Shown piece after piece: positions 10,395-22,483 of a stretch of DNA of 64,000 nt. Position 1 is the stretch's first letter. Each line of letters starts with the position of its first letter. The stretch is from Physcia stellaris (Eukaryota; Ascomycota; Lecanoromycetes; Caliciales; Physciaceae). Position numbers and translations under genes: made by a program. Location: positions 372,001 to 436,000 of the forward strand of contig JABSSW010000029.1 in NCBI GenBank assembly GCA_018902385.1. Reading direction: 5' to 3'. The notes under the pieces were generated by a model. It was not told where the DNA came from, searched no databases, and saw only the letters and a list, made by a program, of their open reading frames with translations.

Positions 10395-11113
10395 GATGTT
10401 CTCATAAGCGGATATTTTAGCTCAACAAGCCAATTGACGATGCGCTATGCCTGGGCGGTGGATCGTGAACTTCAAGAACAGGAAGATACAGAAGTGTTGT
10501 TGTGTTGGTGTTCCAATAATTTCGACCCTCAACACAGTAACATCGGTTCAGAGCCGGTTGCCTAAAGATGATCTCGTGTGATATCTACCTTACTATGGCC
10601 CGCTCTACGGTGAAGCGAGACCTCGATAACTTCACTCAAGGACGGTTGCGGTAGTACTTATTCATACGCCCATCTTTTAAGTCGGGCTCGAGTGAGCGGT
10701 GGTTCACGTACATGGCCTGAAGTCTAGGTTGCTACTGTGCCTCTCTAAGTCACCGCGAAGTGAGGCAGAGATGTTTCAAGGGCATTCTTGAGTTCATCCC
10801 ATGGCTTGAAAGGTCGCTCGTTTGAGTGCTTGGGACCTTCAATTGGCTGGACCTGGGTATTGTATTGAATGATAGGTGATCAAGTATATCTTACTTAGCC
10901 CACGATTTGTGGACTCAGTCTAGGTCCGGGATTCACCTATCTGATGAGCACGTCGGGGGAGAATGATGACACTTTGTGAGGTAATGGGAGAAGATCCCAT
11001 TTCCTTTGTGCTCGCTACTAATTGGAGCTGAGAGGAATGGCTAGGGGCTCGAGGCGCCAGACTTATGAGATCAAGTACCTATGTTACATCGCTATGCATC
11101 AGTCCTCACGTTC
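10395..11113. other. Gene-free stretch
   Basis: Upstream region of the RRM gene. Only a short perfect palindrome (AATGGGA, 5-base loop, TCCCATT near 10983) is seen. No gene recognised. Confidence 0.35.
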
Positions 11114-12100
11114 TTAGTCTTTTCCAATGTTGGCGAACATATCGTCAGCTTCTGTAAGAAAACCGTTCCCTGTTCCTCCACCGAGGCCTAGGTTAAGCTC
11201 TGGTAACTTTGGCGGAGGGCTATTAGACCTCGCCACTGGGACGTAAGACTCTGCCTCCGACATTCTGATATCCTCTCCGTCTTCTGCTTCGGTTTCTCTA
11301 ATAGGCTGTGTTGGACTTGACATAGACCCATTGCTGTTATGTTCCGCGGATGTTGCCGCACGATTGATATCCAGTGAAGGTTTCCGCTTCCAGAAGGACG
11401 CACTCTTTTTCTTCCGTAGCGGTTGTGGTGGGGACTGGTCAACCGACGATGGCCCTGAAGCTGTAGATGTCATCCTTGCATGACCTTGGAACACATTGTC
11501 CGGCCCGGTATCCATTGAATTTGGTTTTGAATCCATTCCCATAGATGTCTTCCTCTTTCCCCAGAATGCACCACTCTTCCGATTCCGTATCGAGTTCATG
11601 ATGCTTCCTCCTTCGCTTGCGTCCTTGGGTGATGAAGGTGAAGGTAGAGCTTGCGGGGATGCAGAACGGCCGTGCTGGCCTGTAACTGAGGAGTTGGGAG
11701 TAGTTCGGTCGTTCTGTCTCTGGTCCTGTCTGCCCGCGTCCATCAATACCTCTACACCTAGCGAACTTTTCCTCCGTGTCCAAAATGATCCACTCATCTT
11801 CTTCCTCAACGGTCGCCCTGATGACGCCATGCTGTCTTGGCTGGGTGTTGCAGGTCTGTTTGAAGGCGGGGAGTTTCTTTCAATAGAATCCTCGGACAAT
11901 CTTGGCTGATCGTTGCCTGAAGGTCGTCGCAGACCTGCGAGCAAGTGTTTGATGCTGCTTGTACTTCCTCTCCTCTTGCTCGACGGGGGCGTGCTAGGTT
12001 TAGGGGTGTATGGGGAAGGTGTTTTTGCTGACTGGGTTGGTGGATCTGTACTAAGCGGAGAAGGAGATACGTCTCTTGTACTGGGGTATGCACCGGGCAT
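11114..12100 (-). CDS. Ser/Pro-rich protein with three SFW repeats
   Basis: An open frame of 328 codons from the ATG at 12100 to TAA at 11114, rich in Ser, Pro and Arg. Its striking feature is a basic motif occurring three times: KKMSGSFWTRRKSSLG, RNRKSGAFWGKRKTSMG and KKKSASFWKRKPSLD, spaced by 60-70 residues. RRKSS, KRKTS and similar sequences are good matches to basophilic kinase sites. The same frame continues upstream without a stop to about 12331 and reads protein-like (VRPGTPDFFLANS), but without an ATG, so the true start is probably in an upstream exon that I could not place. Not recognised as a named family; it is probably an intrinsically disordered regulatory or cortical protein. 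Confidence 0.6.
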   Translation of the reverse strand: MPGAYPSTRDVSPSPLSTDPPTQSAKTPSPYTPKPSTPPSSKRRGSTSSIKHLLAGLRRPSGNDQPRLSEDSIERNSPPSNRPATPSQDSMASSGRPLRKKMSGSFWTRRKSSLGVEVLMDAGRQDQRQNDRTTPNSSVTGQHGRSASPQALPSPSSPKDASEGGSIMNSIRNRKSGAFWGKRKTSMGMDSKPNSMDTGPDNVFQGHARMTSTASGPSSVDQSPPQPLRKKKSASFWKRKPSLDINRAATSAEHNSNGSMSSPTQPIRETEAEDGEDIRMSEAESYVPVARSNSPPPKLPELNLGLGGGTGNGFLTEADDMFANIGKD

Positions 12101-12744
12101 GGAATAATTCGAGTTGGCCAAGAAGAAATCGGGCGTTCCTGGGCGGACATGTGAAGCCGTTGTCGACGGAGGAGTCTCTGAGTTTAGTCTCTCCGTTGGT
12201 GGTGGAGATCCCTTGGCAGGTACGGCTGGAGGATCATCATCTCCGACGGGGACGAAGGAGCTTGACGAGGATTCGGGGTTTGAAAAGCAGAAGGGGATTT
12301 CTCCATCTTGCTTTGACTTTTGGGGAGATTAAATGATGCGCCTCGGCGTAGTTGGCCGAGACAAATCAAGCACGGAACAAAGATCAAAGTCGAAGGAAAT
12401 GATTATATGACTCAGTGTCAAACCGAATAACACATGATAACACATGTCAAGAAGAGAAAGTGCCAACTCGGAAGTAAATACAGAAGAGGATTTGATCGCA
12501 TGGAAATTGGGGAGGGCGGAGTGCAGTGCAGTCTGCATGTCTCCTGCATGCACGAAAATACTCCCCCGACCAATCAACACAGGGCTAAGGAAATGTCCGA
12601 TGCATCTGCATCCTCGATGCGTCAAAGTCTCCTCAGTCGGTAAACCATAATATAGTAATGTATAAGTCATGTAGGATGAGACACGAAACTACGGTATTCT
12701 ATGTACAAGGAGCGCTTCTTCGGGGGTATCTAACAATAGCCATC
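12101..12744. other. Probable N-terminal extension of the SFW protein and spacer
   Basis: 12101-12331 (minus strand) is an uninterrupted continuation of the Ser/Pro-rich reading frame and is probably coding after an acceptor such as CCCCAAAAG near 12325. 12332-12744 shows nothing recognisable and separates it from the 3' end of the phosphofructokinase gene. Confidence 0.4.
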
Positions 12745-15190
12745 TCATTTCGCCTTCCCACAATTCTCACAGCAGTCCTCCGGCTTCGGCCTTCCGCTCA
12801 GTATATCTACGGTAGCCTTGAGCTTCAGCCATGATTCGTCCTTCGGCCTTCTGGCTTTCCAGTCTGTGTCCGTCGCCTCCAGATCTTTCATGCTGCCAAA
12901 CACCACCTTGGCCCCCTTGATCCCGATCACCGACATACTCATCTTGTCCGCTGCCACCTCGTCTTTGGACTTCCCTGCATATTCTTCCAGATGCTGCATA
13001 CATTTCACCGCGAGTCGGACTGCTCGCACGCGATCCATCGGGGAAGGAGTGCCGCCTTGTTGTACGTGACCTGGGATTGCGGAACGAGATTCGAATCGTC
13101 CTTTCGCCTCCTCGGCGATCATGTTGGCAATGACTTCGGTTGTGTAGACCTTGGATGCGTGTTCGTTCCGTAGTATCAGCTTGCCCGCTCCACTCTCACC
13201 TTTGTCAGTGGCAAAGGCCTGGCGTAGGTGCTCGATGTCTCGGGCGAGCATACGGATTCCAATACCTTCTTCAGGGGTATAGACCGCTAATGCGCCGATC
13301 GATAAGCCTGCCATGGTCGCCACATAGCCCGACTTGCCACCCTGAGTTTCGACTACAAATACTCGCCGCCGAGATGCTGATGCAGACTGTCGGATTGCAT
13401 CGCAGTAGCCGACTAGGGCATTGAGGCAGGTATCGCTTCCTATTGAGTATTCCGTGCCCGGTACATTGTTGCTGATGGTAGCGGGAAGAAGTGCCATTGG
13501 GATGTTGAAAGCAGGGTAATCTGGACGCGCTGTCCGCAGTTGGCTCAATGCTGTATAGGCCTCGAACCCGCCAATGATGAACAGGGCGTCGAAGTGATAG
13601 AGCTCGAAACATCTTGCAGTTTGCTCAAAATCTTCGTCAGGGAGGCCACGATTTGTTCCTATTTCTGATCCGCCTTTGCTAGCCCAGCCCTCGACATGAA
13701 GCCATTGCACTTCTCGCACCGAACCGAGCGGCTTGTCACCGTGATGACGGCAAAGACCAGGAAAGCCATTGTGAACGGCAATCGGAGTGTGACCTCTCGT
13801 CAAGCAATATGCTACCGCGGCTCGTGTGGCGGAGTTCATGCCGCCAGCAGGCGCGCCTACATGGATGATGGCTACTCTCATTTGCTAGGCGAAATTATAC
13901 CCAGATTCAGTTGATTAGATTGTTTGGGGGCTCACCTTCTCTTTTCTCAAACGAAGCCCCGGCTGATCCGTGGAGGTGGTCATCTTGTAGGTATTAAAAT
14001 ACTCAACAAATTCCGCATCCCTGAGCTGCATCGCTCGATCAAAGTCCTTTGCTTGTATTGCTTTGGTGACTTCCTTCGTCGCTTTCACAGCATCCACGAG
14101 GCCTTTGCGGACTATCTTGTTCTCAATGACGGAGATTACCGGCGTTGGGGTGTCAGGTGTTGCGTCTAGAACAGCCTGGACAGCTTCCACGCCCTGCAGT
14201 GTCGAGAGCTGCCGATCATAGGCACAAGGATTACCGCCTCTCTGGACATGTCCAAGGGTTGTGATCCTCGTGTCCAGCTTCAACTCATTCGATAGCAAGT
14301 CCTTAACTTTGCTTGGGGGAATCTTGTTCAGGGATATGTCGTGGGCTCCTTCGGCGATAATGACAATGGTTTTTCGTTTGCCTAGCTTACGGTGCTGCGG
14401 TCCATCAGCATGCGCTTCTATAATCTGAGGAACTATGATGAACCTTGGAAATGATGCCACACATCTCAGCTTCCCAATTTTCTGGAGGCGGCTTCTCGGG
14501 CAAGAAAACAAAATCGGCGCCTGTGCTGACGCCAGCCATCAATGCAAGCCAGCCGCAGTGTCTCCCCATCACCTCGATCACAAAAGCCCGCTGGTGGGAC
14601 GATGCTGTAGAATCAATGACATCTACCATCTCACATATGCGGCCGAGGGAGGAGTAGCAGCCAATGGTAGCATCGGTAAGTGACATGTCGTTATCTATAG
14701 AACCCACCATACCGACGATATTGAGGTGCTTGAAAGGTTTGATTTGGTCCTGTGTGAGCTCCTTGTTCGAAACCAGCTCTTGTAGAAGTCCCTGCCATTC
14801 ATCTCGTAGTATGTCCGCGCCAGTGAGACTGCCGTCACCACCACAGATGACAAGGGCGTCAATACCATGGACGATCAGGTTCTTGGCGGCTTTGAGTCTT
14901 CCCGGTCTTTCTCTGAAGGCCTGGCAGCGAGCGGTCCCAATCAGTGTCCCTCCTTCCGAAAGCCATCCTCGAACGTCACCCCACTTCATCTGCTTTATCA
15001 AGTCTCCGCCCTGTACAAGACCCTCGTAACCTTCGTAGATGCCGTATGCTTCGCATCCCTTTGCGATAGACATTCTGACGACGGCACGGACACAACCGTT
15101 CATTCCAGGGGCGTCTCCACCGCTGGTCATGACGCCTATCCTGCGTTTCTTGCCAGGCAGCGGGGCCGGAACACCTGCAATTACCGCCAT
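12745..15190 (-). CDS. pfkA: ATP-dependent 6-phosphofructokinase
   Basis: Exons 15190-14444, 14394-13936, 13884-12745, giving 781 residues, the normal size of the fungal two-domain enzyme. It catalyses ATP + fructose 6-phosphate to ADP + fructose 1,6-bisphosphate in cytosolic glycolysis. The N-terminal catalytic half shows [20 protein letters not shown] (ATP site), [16 protein letters not shown] (usually GTIDND, the proton-transfer Asp), EVMGRHCGW and [14 protein letters not shown]. The C-terminal half, typical of an allosteric domain that arose by duplication, shows [29 protein letters not shown] and [14 protein letters not shown]. The 49-bp intron after CGIISK changes frame and is required to join [11 protein letters not shown]. 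The gene is divergent from MED17 with a 618-bp shared upstream region. Confidence 0.95.
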
Positions 15191-15808
15191 ATCGCCGCCC
15201 GATTACCCGTCTTTGAAATTCGAAAGGTGAATTGGATATGGAGGGAGTTCTTAGTTGGACGGATTCCCGAAGACGGGGTATCACTTGTTCGTTCGGATTT
15301 TTCTGTGGATAATTGTAATTGTTAACTGCTTGATGTCAGTAAAAGATTATGATTTCAAGGGAAGAAGATGAAATTAAGAAGTCCGGTGAATCTAGAATGA
15401 GTCACTGCAAAAGGAAGGTACCAAAAGGAAAACATGTGGTTCTCGGTCGGAGTAAACTCCCAGGAAGAACACTGTGGAGAGTATCGGTGACCTACCCCCT
15501 CAAGGAAAAAGGCAAAGCATTACCGCAGACGGGAAAGTAAATCCTCGCACCCAGTCTCTCATGCCCTGCGAGTTGAACTACACTAGCTGCCTCATGAGTC
15601 TGTTTGCAGTGTTGATGTGAGGGCAGCACTCGACTCGCAAAATTGAGTGTGGAAAGCAGACGGGCAGGCAAAAGAAATAACAGTCTTATCATTTGGACCT
15701 GGTTTAGGTACCTCGGTACTTAGCTAGCTGTGCCATGACAGCGGAACCAATTCCATCATGGTCTAAGCTCCATTGGTAATTGCATATCGATGCAGGTGGA
15801 TACTTCTC
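15191..15808. other. Shared upstream region of PFK and MED17
   Basis: A divergent promoter region. No conserved box could be assigned with confidence; the sequence is mixed and without repeats. Confidence 0.4.
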
Positions 15809-17881
15809 ATGGGCAACTTTACTTCGATGATGACTGATGTTTTCCCACTTTCTCTACGCGCTTCGCCCAAGCTTGACCCAGACAAAGAGTCCCTTCCTTA
15901 TCTGATCTCTCGCATCAACGATCAGCGAGGCTCTTTCCGTAACATAACCGAAGAAGGCCTCGAAGAAGAGATCGGTGCGGGAGATGATGCGCGACTCGAC
16001 TCACTGGGAGAAGCTGCGGGTGAAGATGATGTGCCAGATGTCAAGTCAAGGCAAGAGGAGCTCGCTGAAGCTCGGCAGCAAATGATTACCCAAGTACAGT
16101 GAGCCCAACGGTTTCATGATATACCCTTGGACCTGGGCTGATTCCAGAACAGACAAGCCCACTGGGAGTGCATTGGAGGTTTGAGCTTGATATCCCTCGT
16201 ACTTGCTGGCCACAACCAACAGGCGAGCGCCCGCCAACAAGCTATCAACACCATAGATCCATATATCAGGGAAGCATTGTCGAAGGATGCCCTTGGAATT
16301 GGTAAACTACAAGAACCACAGAAGTCGGAGACGGAGCGCAAGAATGAGCGGGTTGCAGAGCTTGGCTGGAAAACCCAATCGTTACAATCCGTCGCAGACT
16401 CGCTTTTGAACTCAGCAACGCGGCTTGAGAAGGAGTTGGGATCCGAGACTCGTTACTGGGACCAAGTACTCAAAATTAAAGACCAAGGTTGGTCTGTCAC
16501 CAGATTGCCTAGAGAGAAGCATGCTCTGGGGGTGCGGTATGGCTTCGCAGAAGGTATTTAGCGACTATTACTGTGAACAGGTGCAGTACTAACAATCCTC
16601 CAAGCCTATGCAGACTTCCGAGATCGAGGAATGGCCGCATTGAGACGTGACGAGGATGGAAACATCAGCCTTGATCGAGGTTTGAGGTTCACTGGCGATC
16701 GCAAGCTTCGTGTGCGGATCTTCCAGAACCGAACTATGATTGGCTGTAACCGTCTTTCCAGACCCACAGCGAGAGACCCAGAAGTAGCCGTGACAGACGC
16801 AGACGACGATGAGGATGAGAATGATTCAATAGAAGATCAAATTCTCCAAGCGCGTGACAGTCTTTTTGACGAAGAATTGCACGCAGAGCTTCACCGAGAG
16901 GCTCAGAATCTGATGAACCAAGGCGTTATCTGTATAGGTGACGTTATACAACTACCCTTTCGAGCAGATCAGTCCATTCATATCGACCTAATTAATATCG
17001 ACGATGTAGAAACAGAGCCTCTCCACATCGACGATCAAGTCGCAACAGCCATTTCTGTGGCCCTACGTCTCCTTCTGTCTTACTCCCACCGTCAAAATCT
17101 CCGCCGTCGCTCGCGACCACCACTGCCGCTGAAGGATGGCAAAGTCTCCAGACCAGTATATCAAATCCTGAAGCCTGTCATCGAGCACATCCAGTACAAT
17201 ATAAATGTCAAGTCCTGCGAAAAACTAATCTTCGGTTTCAAGCAAACCTTGCAGGCAGCGGGCCTTGACTTGGGAATAGAAATGGACAAGCCGGCCCTAG
17301 TCGCTGTTCCAGATGATACATGGGTAGTTCCAAAAGACGACACCTCCACCACTGAACGTCTTATCCGTTCACTGATCGGCCCTCCCCATTCCACCTTCAC
17401 CCTCTCCCTGCCTTCCAAGCAAGCTCTCCTCAAAATCGAGGTTCTTACCAATCTCTTCCCGCCCAACTTCGGCACAACGTACCAAAGCATTATCCAATCC
17501 TCCAACCCAGACAGCGTGGCATCCAAAATACCCATCTCAGTGCTATCTACTTCTTTGTCCGAGGTCGAATTCCATGTCAGGCATGTCCTGACCGTGGATC
17601 TTGTCGACTGCATCTCGGCTGGATGGTCGGTTGTAGATGCTCACACTGGGATGTTGACAAGGACGTTCGAGAACCGCGAGGGGGATACGGAAAGTCTGAG
17701 CATTAGAGTTATTATCGAGGCGAAGAAGCTCACGCTGGAATCTGTTCGACAAATCGATGAGGAGGAGGGCGCTGGCGATGAGCAGAAGAGGTTCAGACAG
17801 AGCGTCGTCTGGTCTGTGGGGAATGGGAATGGGAATAGCTTGCTGGGTGCTGTTAGGGATCTGGCTGCTCTCGCGTCGTAG
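15809..17881 (+). CDS. MED17: Mediator complex subunit 17 (Srb4)
   Basis: Exons 15809-16093, 16148-16553, 16605-17881, 655 residues. The N-terminus FPLSLRASP, DKESLPYLISRINDQRGSFR and the later YADFRDRGMAALRRDEDGN are hallmark segments of fungal MED17, the head-module scaffold of Mediator that contacts RNA polymerase II and TFIIH in the nucleus. The second intron has a textbook TACTAAC branch site. A helical region follows the acidic EEEIGAGDDARLD segment. The start could be any of three nearby in-frame ATGs (15809, 15827, 15830); the first is used. Length agrees with the family (about 600-700 aa). Confidence 0.9.
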
Positions 17882-20796
17882 GAGACTGGGGAGTTTAGCC
17901 GTCGTGGTGGGTTTGCTGTGGTGACAAGATTGTCGGGATTCTGTGCCAAATTTGAACGGAAGCGCTTTTGGGGCAGCTTGCTGCATCTCATCCACGCTTT
18001 AGATTCTGTGGCCACCGCTCCCCCAACATGATCAGCTGTCGTGGTTTCCACTCTACCTTGATCTACGCCCTTTTTCGCGGTTTTCGCTCAGAAATCTATC
18101 CCCCTCAACCACTCCCAACGCTCAAAGGCCCGCATTCAGAGATATCCCATTCTCGTAGTAGGCCCATCTCCCTCTTGCGTACATGTTTGAGTATATACAA
18201 GGAGCAAAGAGGGCAATATCTCAGTCCAACGAACCTCAATCAGGGAAAACTCCCCCATCACGACGAGCTTTTTTCGCGCCGGAGAATACTTCGGAGCATG
18301 AAACGAAGAAGAGCTTTTTCGCGGCTGTTGCTGTGATTCTCCTCCCCTTCTCCCTCCCTCCCTCCATCACCCAATAAACCACCTCCACGTTTCCATGCAT
18401 TCGATATCATACTAATGACCAGACCCTAACTTCTTTCGGGGGAGGGGTGCGAAACTCGCTCTATCCCACGTCAATTCAATGCCTAGCCCTCTTTCCGGTT
18501 CTCTTTTTAAGAGTATACGTGTGGTAACTTAGGTGTGCGTGGAGAGGGGTTTATTTGATGGGGGAGGATTGGGATCGATTTTTTTAGCCTCGAGAAGGTT
18601 GATTGGATGAAGCATGATGGTTTCGAGCTGGGAGAGCTTACTATAGATAGCGCTTCTCTTTGAGCTACACATATTGTCAAGGTACAGTTCACAGTGGGGT
18701 TAGCAGTACCATGACAGTGCTTTACTAATTGTCCGCTTTCATGCAATATATTTATTCCGATTTTCCGCACTCGAATGGGGAGAGGGAGATAGAGTGTCAG
18801 GAACAAGACGAGACGAGAACAGGTAGAGATGGACGGACGGACGGACGAGGGACGATGGGAAGGGAGTTCAGGGGTTCATGATATTAACTACATTCTTGCT
18901 TCTGGGAGGATACTATTTAGCGTTGATAGGCAAGAGGCGGGTACAACAAGCTGCACGACGGCTTCAATATCTATCTAATCGATACAGCGATACAGCGCCA
19001 GTTTTTCCGAGCCCAGCGTATCCACTATCCACCAGCTTTAGGATAGGCACCTCGGCTCAGCGTATCCACTATCCACCACCTTCGGAATAGGAACGTAGCT
19101 CATATTTAGCAGGGGAAGCGTGAGATGATGGGTATGGTTCGCTACATCGAGCTCCTTCTGTTGTGTATGAGGAGTAGAGGGCCTTCCGCACTATGCTAGG
19201 CTTGAAGATGTTTTATTCGCTGCCCAGTCTGGCGTTGACGGATTTTGTTTTGAAGAAGCGAGACTTCGTGATTGATGGGAGGATCTGTTGGCTAAATCCG
19301 CCAAAACACATTCCGGAACAGAGGCCGGCCGATCCAGGGCACAAAGCGGTCGAAAGAATGGAGCGGAGAGGTTCCTGTTGTACTTGTTGGGGAGCACTTG
19401 TTAGGTGAGATCGTCGCCTCTCCTGATCCTAAGGAATGGTCTAGAATATGGGTTTTGAGCTCTGGCAAATGTCTGTACCACCGCCTTGAGAATAGCCTGA
19501 CAAAGAAGACCTTAGACAGATTGTGCGACTTGAACAGTGTACATGATGGTATTGGCTTAGTTTGGATAGATAGATATTCATGAGGGGTGGGCTGTCCGGT
19601 TGTCATTTTGCATACACCTAGCCCGCGCTACAACGACATACCCTTGCTTGACTGATTGGTATGGAGCCAAGAAGTGCTGCTAAACGTTCTTGCGGTTCGA
19701 GGGGGCGTCACCAGCGAATGTGCCATGCGCCCCAGGCAACGAGGGGATGAGTGTCGTTGTGTGGTTTGGGCAAGTAGGGTCAGAGTATTCAAACTGATTC
19801 TTTAGAGGATTTTGGGCTTATACATAAAATGGGACACGAGACAAAAGATAGCGCGAGGTGCCCACATCTTTGTCTAACCTCAGTATAGTTCTCGTAGTGG
19901 CTTCGACGATAGCTATAGAAGCCATCTTCGCGCACAGAGCTGTGCTTCATTCGACTTTTCAAGATCGGTTGCTTCCAGAATAGGCGGCGACGATGAGCTC
20001 GTTGTGTATCGAATTTATTGGGTACGGATGTTGGAAGATAGGGAGTCAAGATTCACGGAAACCATGAGGGCAACCAATGTGTCTTTGGGCTGGGTCGGCG
20101 GAAATGGCTTTTTTCAAACATCTACGAAGTCCCGGTAGATTTTGGGGGAAAAAAAAGGGGGGACAGCTTCTGCCTCTGTGAATGCGCCTATCAGTGTGAC
20201 CATGTGAGGCACGACTTGTGCGGCGGTTCCTTTTTAAAGGCAGATCAAACGCCGCCTTTTTTGTAGGCGAGCAAGGCAAATAAGCGAACTGTACCAGCTC
20301 ATGGCAGGGCAAAGCAGCGCCGATTCGCAACAAAGGATTTTCTTCTGCAAGAGAAAAGCTGGTACATACTTCACCCATTTTGTCCCCGTCGTTACTCTGT
20401 AATCTGCTGTTATCAGTCACTAATCGATGTCCATTGATGTGACCAAGGAGTTCGATAATGCTTACCATATTGTCTAACACAGAAAAAGCTTCAACCAATA
20501 ACATGTATGAGTCAGCCGATAATGGATGCGCTCAAATCGATATCAGCTCCAGAGGTGAGGCTTTGATATGCGTTGGACGACCTGGGGGCGTCGACGGCGT
20601 AGAATGAAGACAGTGCTACTGGATGCGGAGGGTGCCTGCATCTCGAAGCAAGGGTATCGGAGTGATTCGACCATATAGCTTTTCCGACATAAACTGGTCA
20701 TGCTTTCCTAGTTATCGGTTGATCATTCGCGTGAAGAGACCATTATTTGCGCACGCGCAGTGCCGGCAAGGAATCCCATTCAGGTCGTCGAGGCAG
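17882..20796. other. 2.9-kb gene-poor region
   Basis: No gene recognised on either strand. Contains a (GGAC)n run at about 18829-18850 and the two-unit 44-bp repeat at 19014-19101. A G/C-rich hairpin-capable stretch followed by T6 (about 20219-20262) was noted but not assigned. Several unrelated open frames of 60-150 codons are present without protein-like features. Confidence 0.4.
19014..19101 (+). repeat. Two-unit 44-bp tandem repeat
   Basis: CAGCGTATCCACTATCCACC begins at 19014 and again at 19058, exactly 44 bases later. The remainder of each unit (AGCTTTAGGATAGGCACCTC against ACCTTCGGAATAGGAACGTA) is similar but diverged. Its unit length equals that of the unrelated array at 2867, which may be coincidence. 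Confidence 0.75.
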
Positions 20797-22004
20797 TCAC
20801 TCACGTGCTAAACGTAGCCCTGCGTGTTTCCGGTCAGCGGTGTCCTGATCGGCTGAAGAGTGGGTGCTAGCACATACCGGCCACATCGATCTTACACAGC
20901 ACAGCACCTCATCCGCTAGGATAGGGCACTCCAGCCAGTCAATCTCACCATGGACGTCAATCTCGGCCGCCTTCATGCCCCGAGCATCCATAGCTTCGAT
21001 TTTCGCCCTAAGTCCAACTAACCTCTCCCTCCATCTATCGATCCCCCCAGGCCTCAACATCTCGAATCCTTCCAGCCCTTGCATCTGCACCGCACATTCC
21101 CAAACCCGCTGCCGGCGCTCATCTTCAAAGTCCGCTCCACAGCTCTTCCTCACCTCCTTCCACGCGGCGCGCCACTTACTACTCCTCAAAATATGCCTAA
21201 TACTATACTGATCCATGCCCGGGTCCACCTTGTCCCACCCATCGCGATACGGGCCCGTGGCCTCGACTTCGAAGCCCCGGTAGCTCTTGCAGTACCAGTC
21301 CGGGATGCAGTACTTGATGTAATCGAGCCTGGTGGCGAGATCCAGCCCCTTGCGGCCATCGAGGTTGGCGGAGAGCGTGGAGTGGAAGAGGGAGCCGTAG
21401 ATGGCCATTTCGAAGAGTGCCCGCTCGGGCTCGCATTGAATCGTCTCGGCGTCTGAGCGCCCACCGTTCCAGAAGTCGGGGATGCTGTACCATTGCTTCC
21501 CCGCGCAGCGGTCGATGAGGTCCGTTACTGGGTTGAAGGTTGTGAAGCGGCTGCTATGGAGCCTAGTGTCTTCGTATCAGATTCTAGGAACATCTTGGCT
21601 GGGTTTTTCTTGTTCTTGTATAGCGCCCTATGTGGTGGAGCTTACCATCGGATATCCTCCATGCTCAACCCTGCGTTCTCGACGCATAGATCGAATAGCC
21701 CTTCGATGCCGCCCCTAAGCGCTTTGCGAAGCTCATATGTGTTCTCCTCGCTCAGAAGCGCCCAGCGGCCGATTTGCTTCGCTGTTGCTGCGACGAGAAA
21801 ATAAGGGTCTGGACGAAAGAAGACGCGGGAGGAAGCTGCCGCTAAGCGGAGAATCAGGTGCGGTGGGGCGGAGCTGCATGCAGCGCGGAGGGGACGGCAG
21901 GTGGAGGAGAGTTCTTTGAAGTCTTCGATGTTGGCGAGGTGGTGCGGGAGGAGGGCAAGGATCTCCGGAGGGAGGGTAAGCAGGGTGGTTTTGGAGGCGG
22001 CCAT
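20797..22004 (-). CDS. F-box domain protein
   Basis: Exons 22004-21646 and 21562-20797 (donor GTAAGC, acceptor CTAG, phase kept), 374 residues. The F-box-like start LLTLPPEILALLPHHLANIEDFKEL (shown in part as LTLPPEILALLPHHL, residues 8-22) is followed by STCRPLRAAC, the usual F-box pattern for binding Skp1 in SCF ubiquitin ligases. The long C-terminal part (IDRCAGKQWYSIPDFWNGG, IRHILRSSKWRAAWKEVR) has no named repeat. The frame remains open upstream of the ATG for about 180 codons, but that part does not look like protein. A possible extra intron near 20900 (GTAAGA to CACGCAG with a CTGAC branch) would give a shorter C-terminus. Confidence 0.7.
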
Positions 22005-22483
22005 GAATGTTGTACACTCGCACAAGAAGGAAGGTCTATTCAAGAGTCTGGTATCAGGAATGGTCATCAGTGACTTTGCCTTGACTTGATCGGAAATCTG
22101 CAGGCATCCACCGGAGATTGCGGACATAACAAAGCGAGCCGATAAATAATGCAAGAGTCCGTACTCTACTGGCAGAGCCTTTTGAGTCGATAAAGGACCT
22201 GATATTGCGAGGTTGAATTGTTTGTTCAAGCTTTTCTTGGTACATTTCAAATTGTTCTCGGAATAATCCACCTTCCATCGTTCCGCCAAGACTATCAGGC
22301 TTTCTGGGGGTGATACTCGGTCACTAGACGAAGCATTCGGCATCATACTTGTCCTAATCATTGTATCGTTTCGACATTCAGCACGAATAAAATCAGCATC
22401 GTAGTGTACTGATTCATCCCTTCGCCACCGAAGCCATAATTCTAATCCTTGGTTCCCTACTCTCGTAGAGTCTGTATGGATCA
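22005..22483. other. Gene-free stretch upstream of the F-box gene
   Basis: Promoter side of the F-box gene. Nothing recognised apart from the fortuitous open frame noted for that gene. Confidence 0.3.

Noticed and set aside
20219-20262. G/C-rich inverted segments (GGCGG ... CGCCGCC) followed by T6, resembling an intrinsic terminator
   Set aside because: The genome is fungal and Pol II does not use such terminators; the stem is short and imperfect and no Pol III gene precedes it.
20340-20504. Possible small multi-exon gene (MLLVEAFSVLDNM with GTAAGC donor)
   Set aside because: The required introns would be too short (about 25 bp) or break frame, and no conserved continuation was found.
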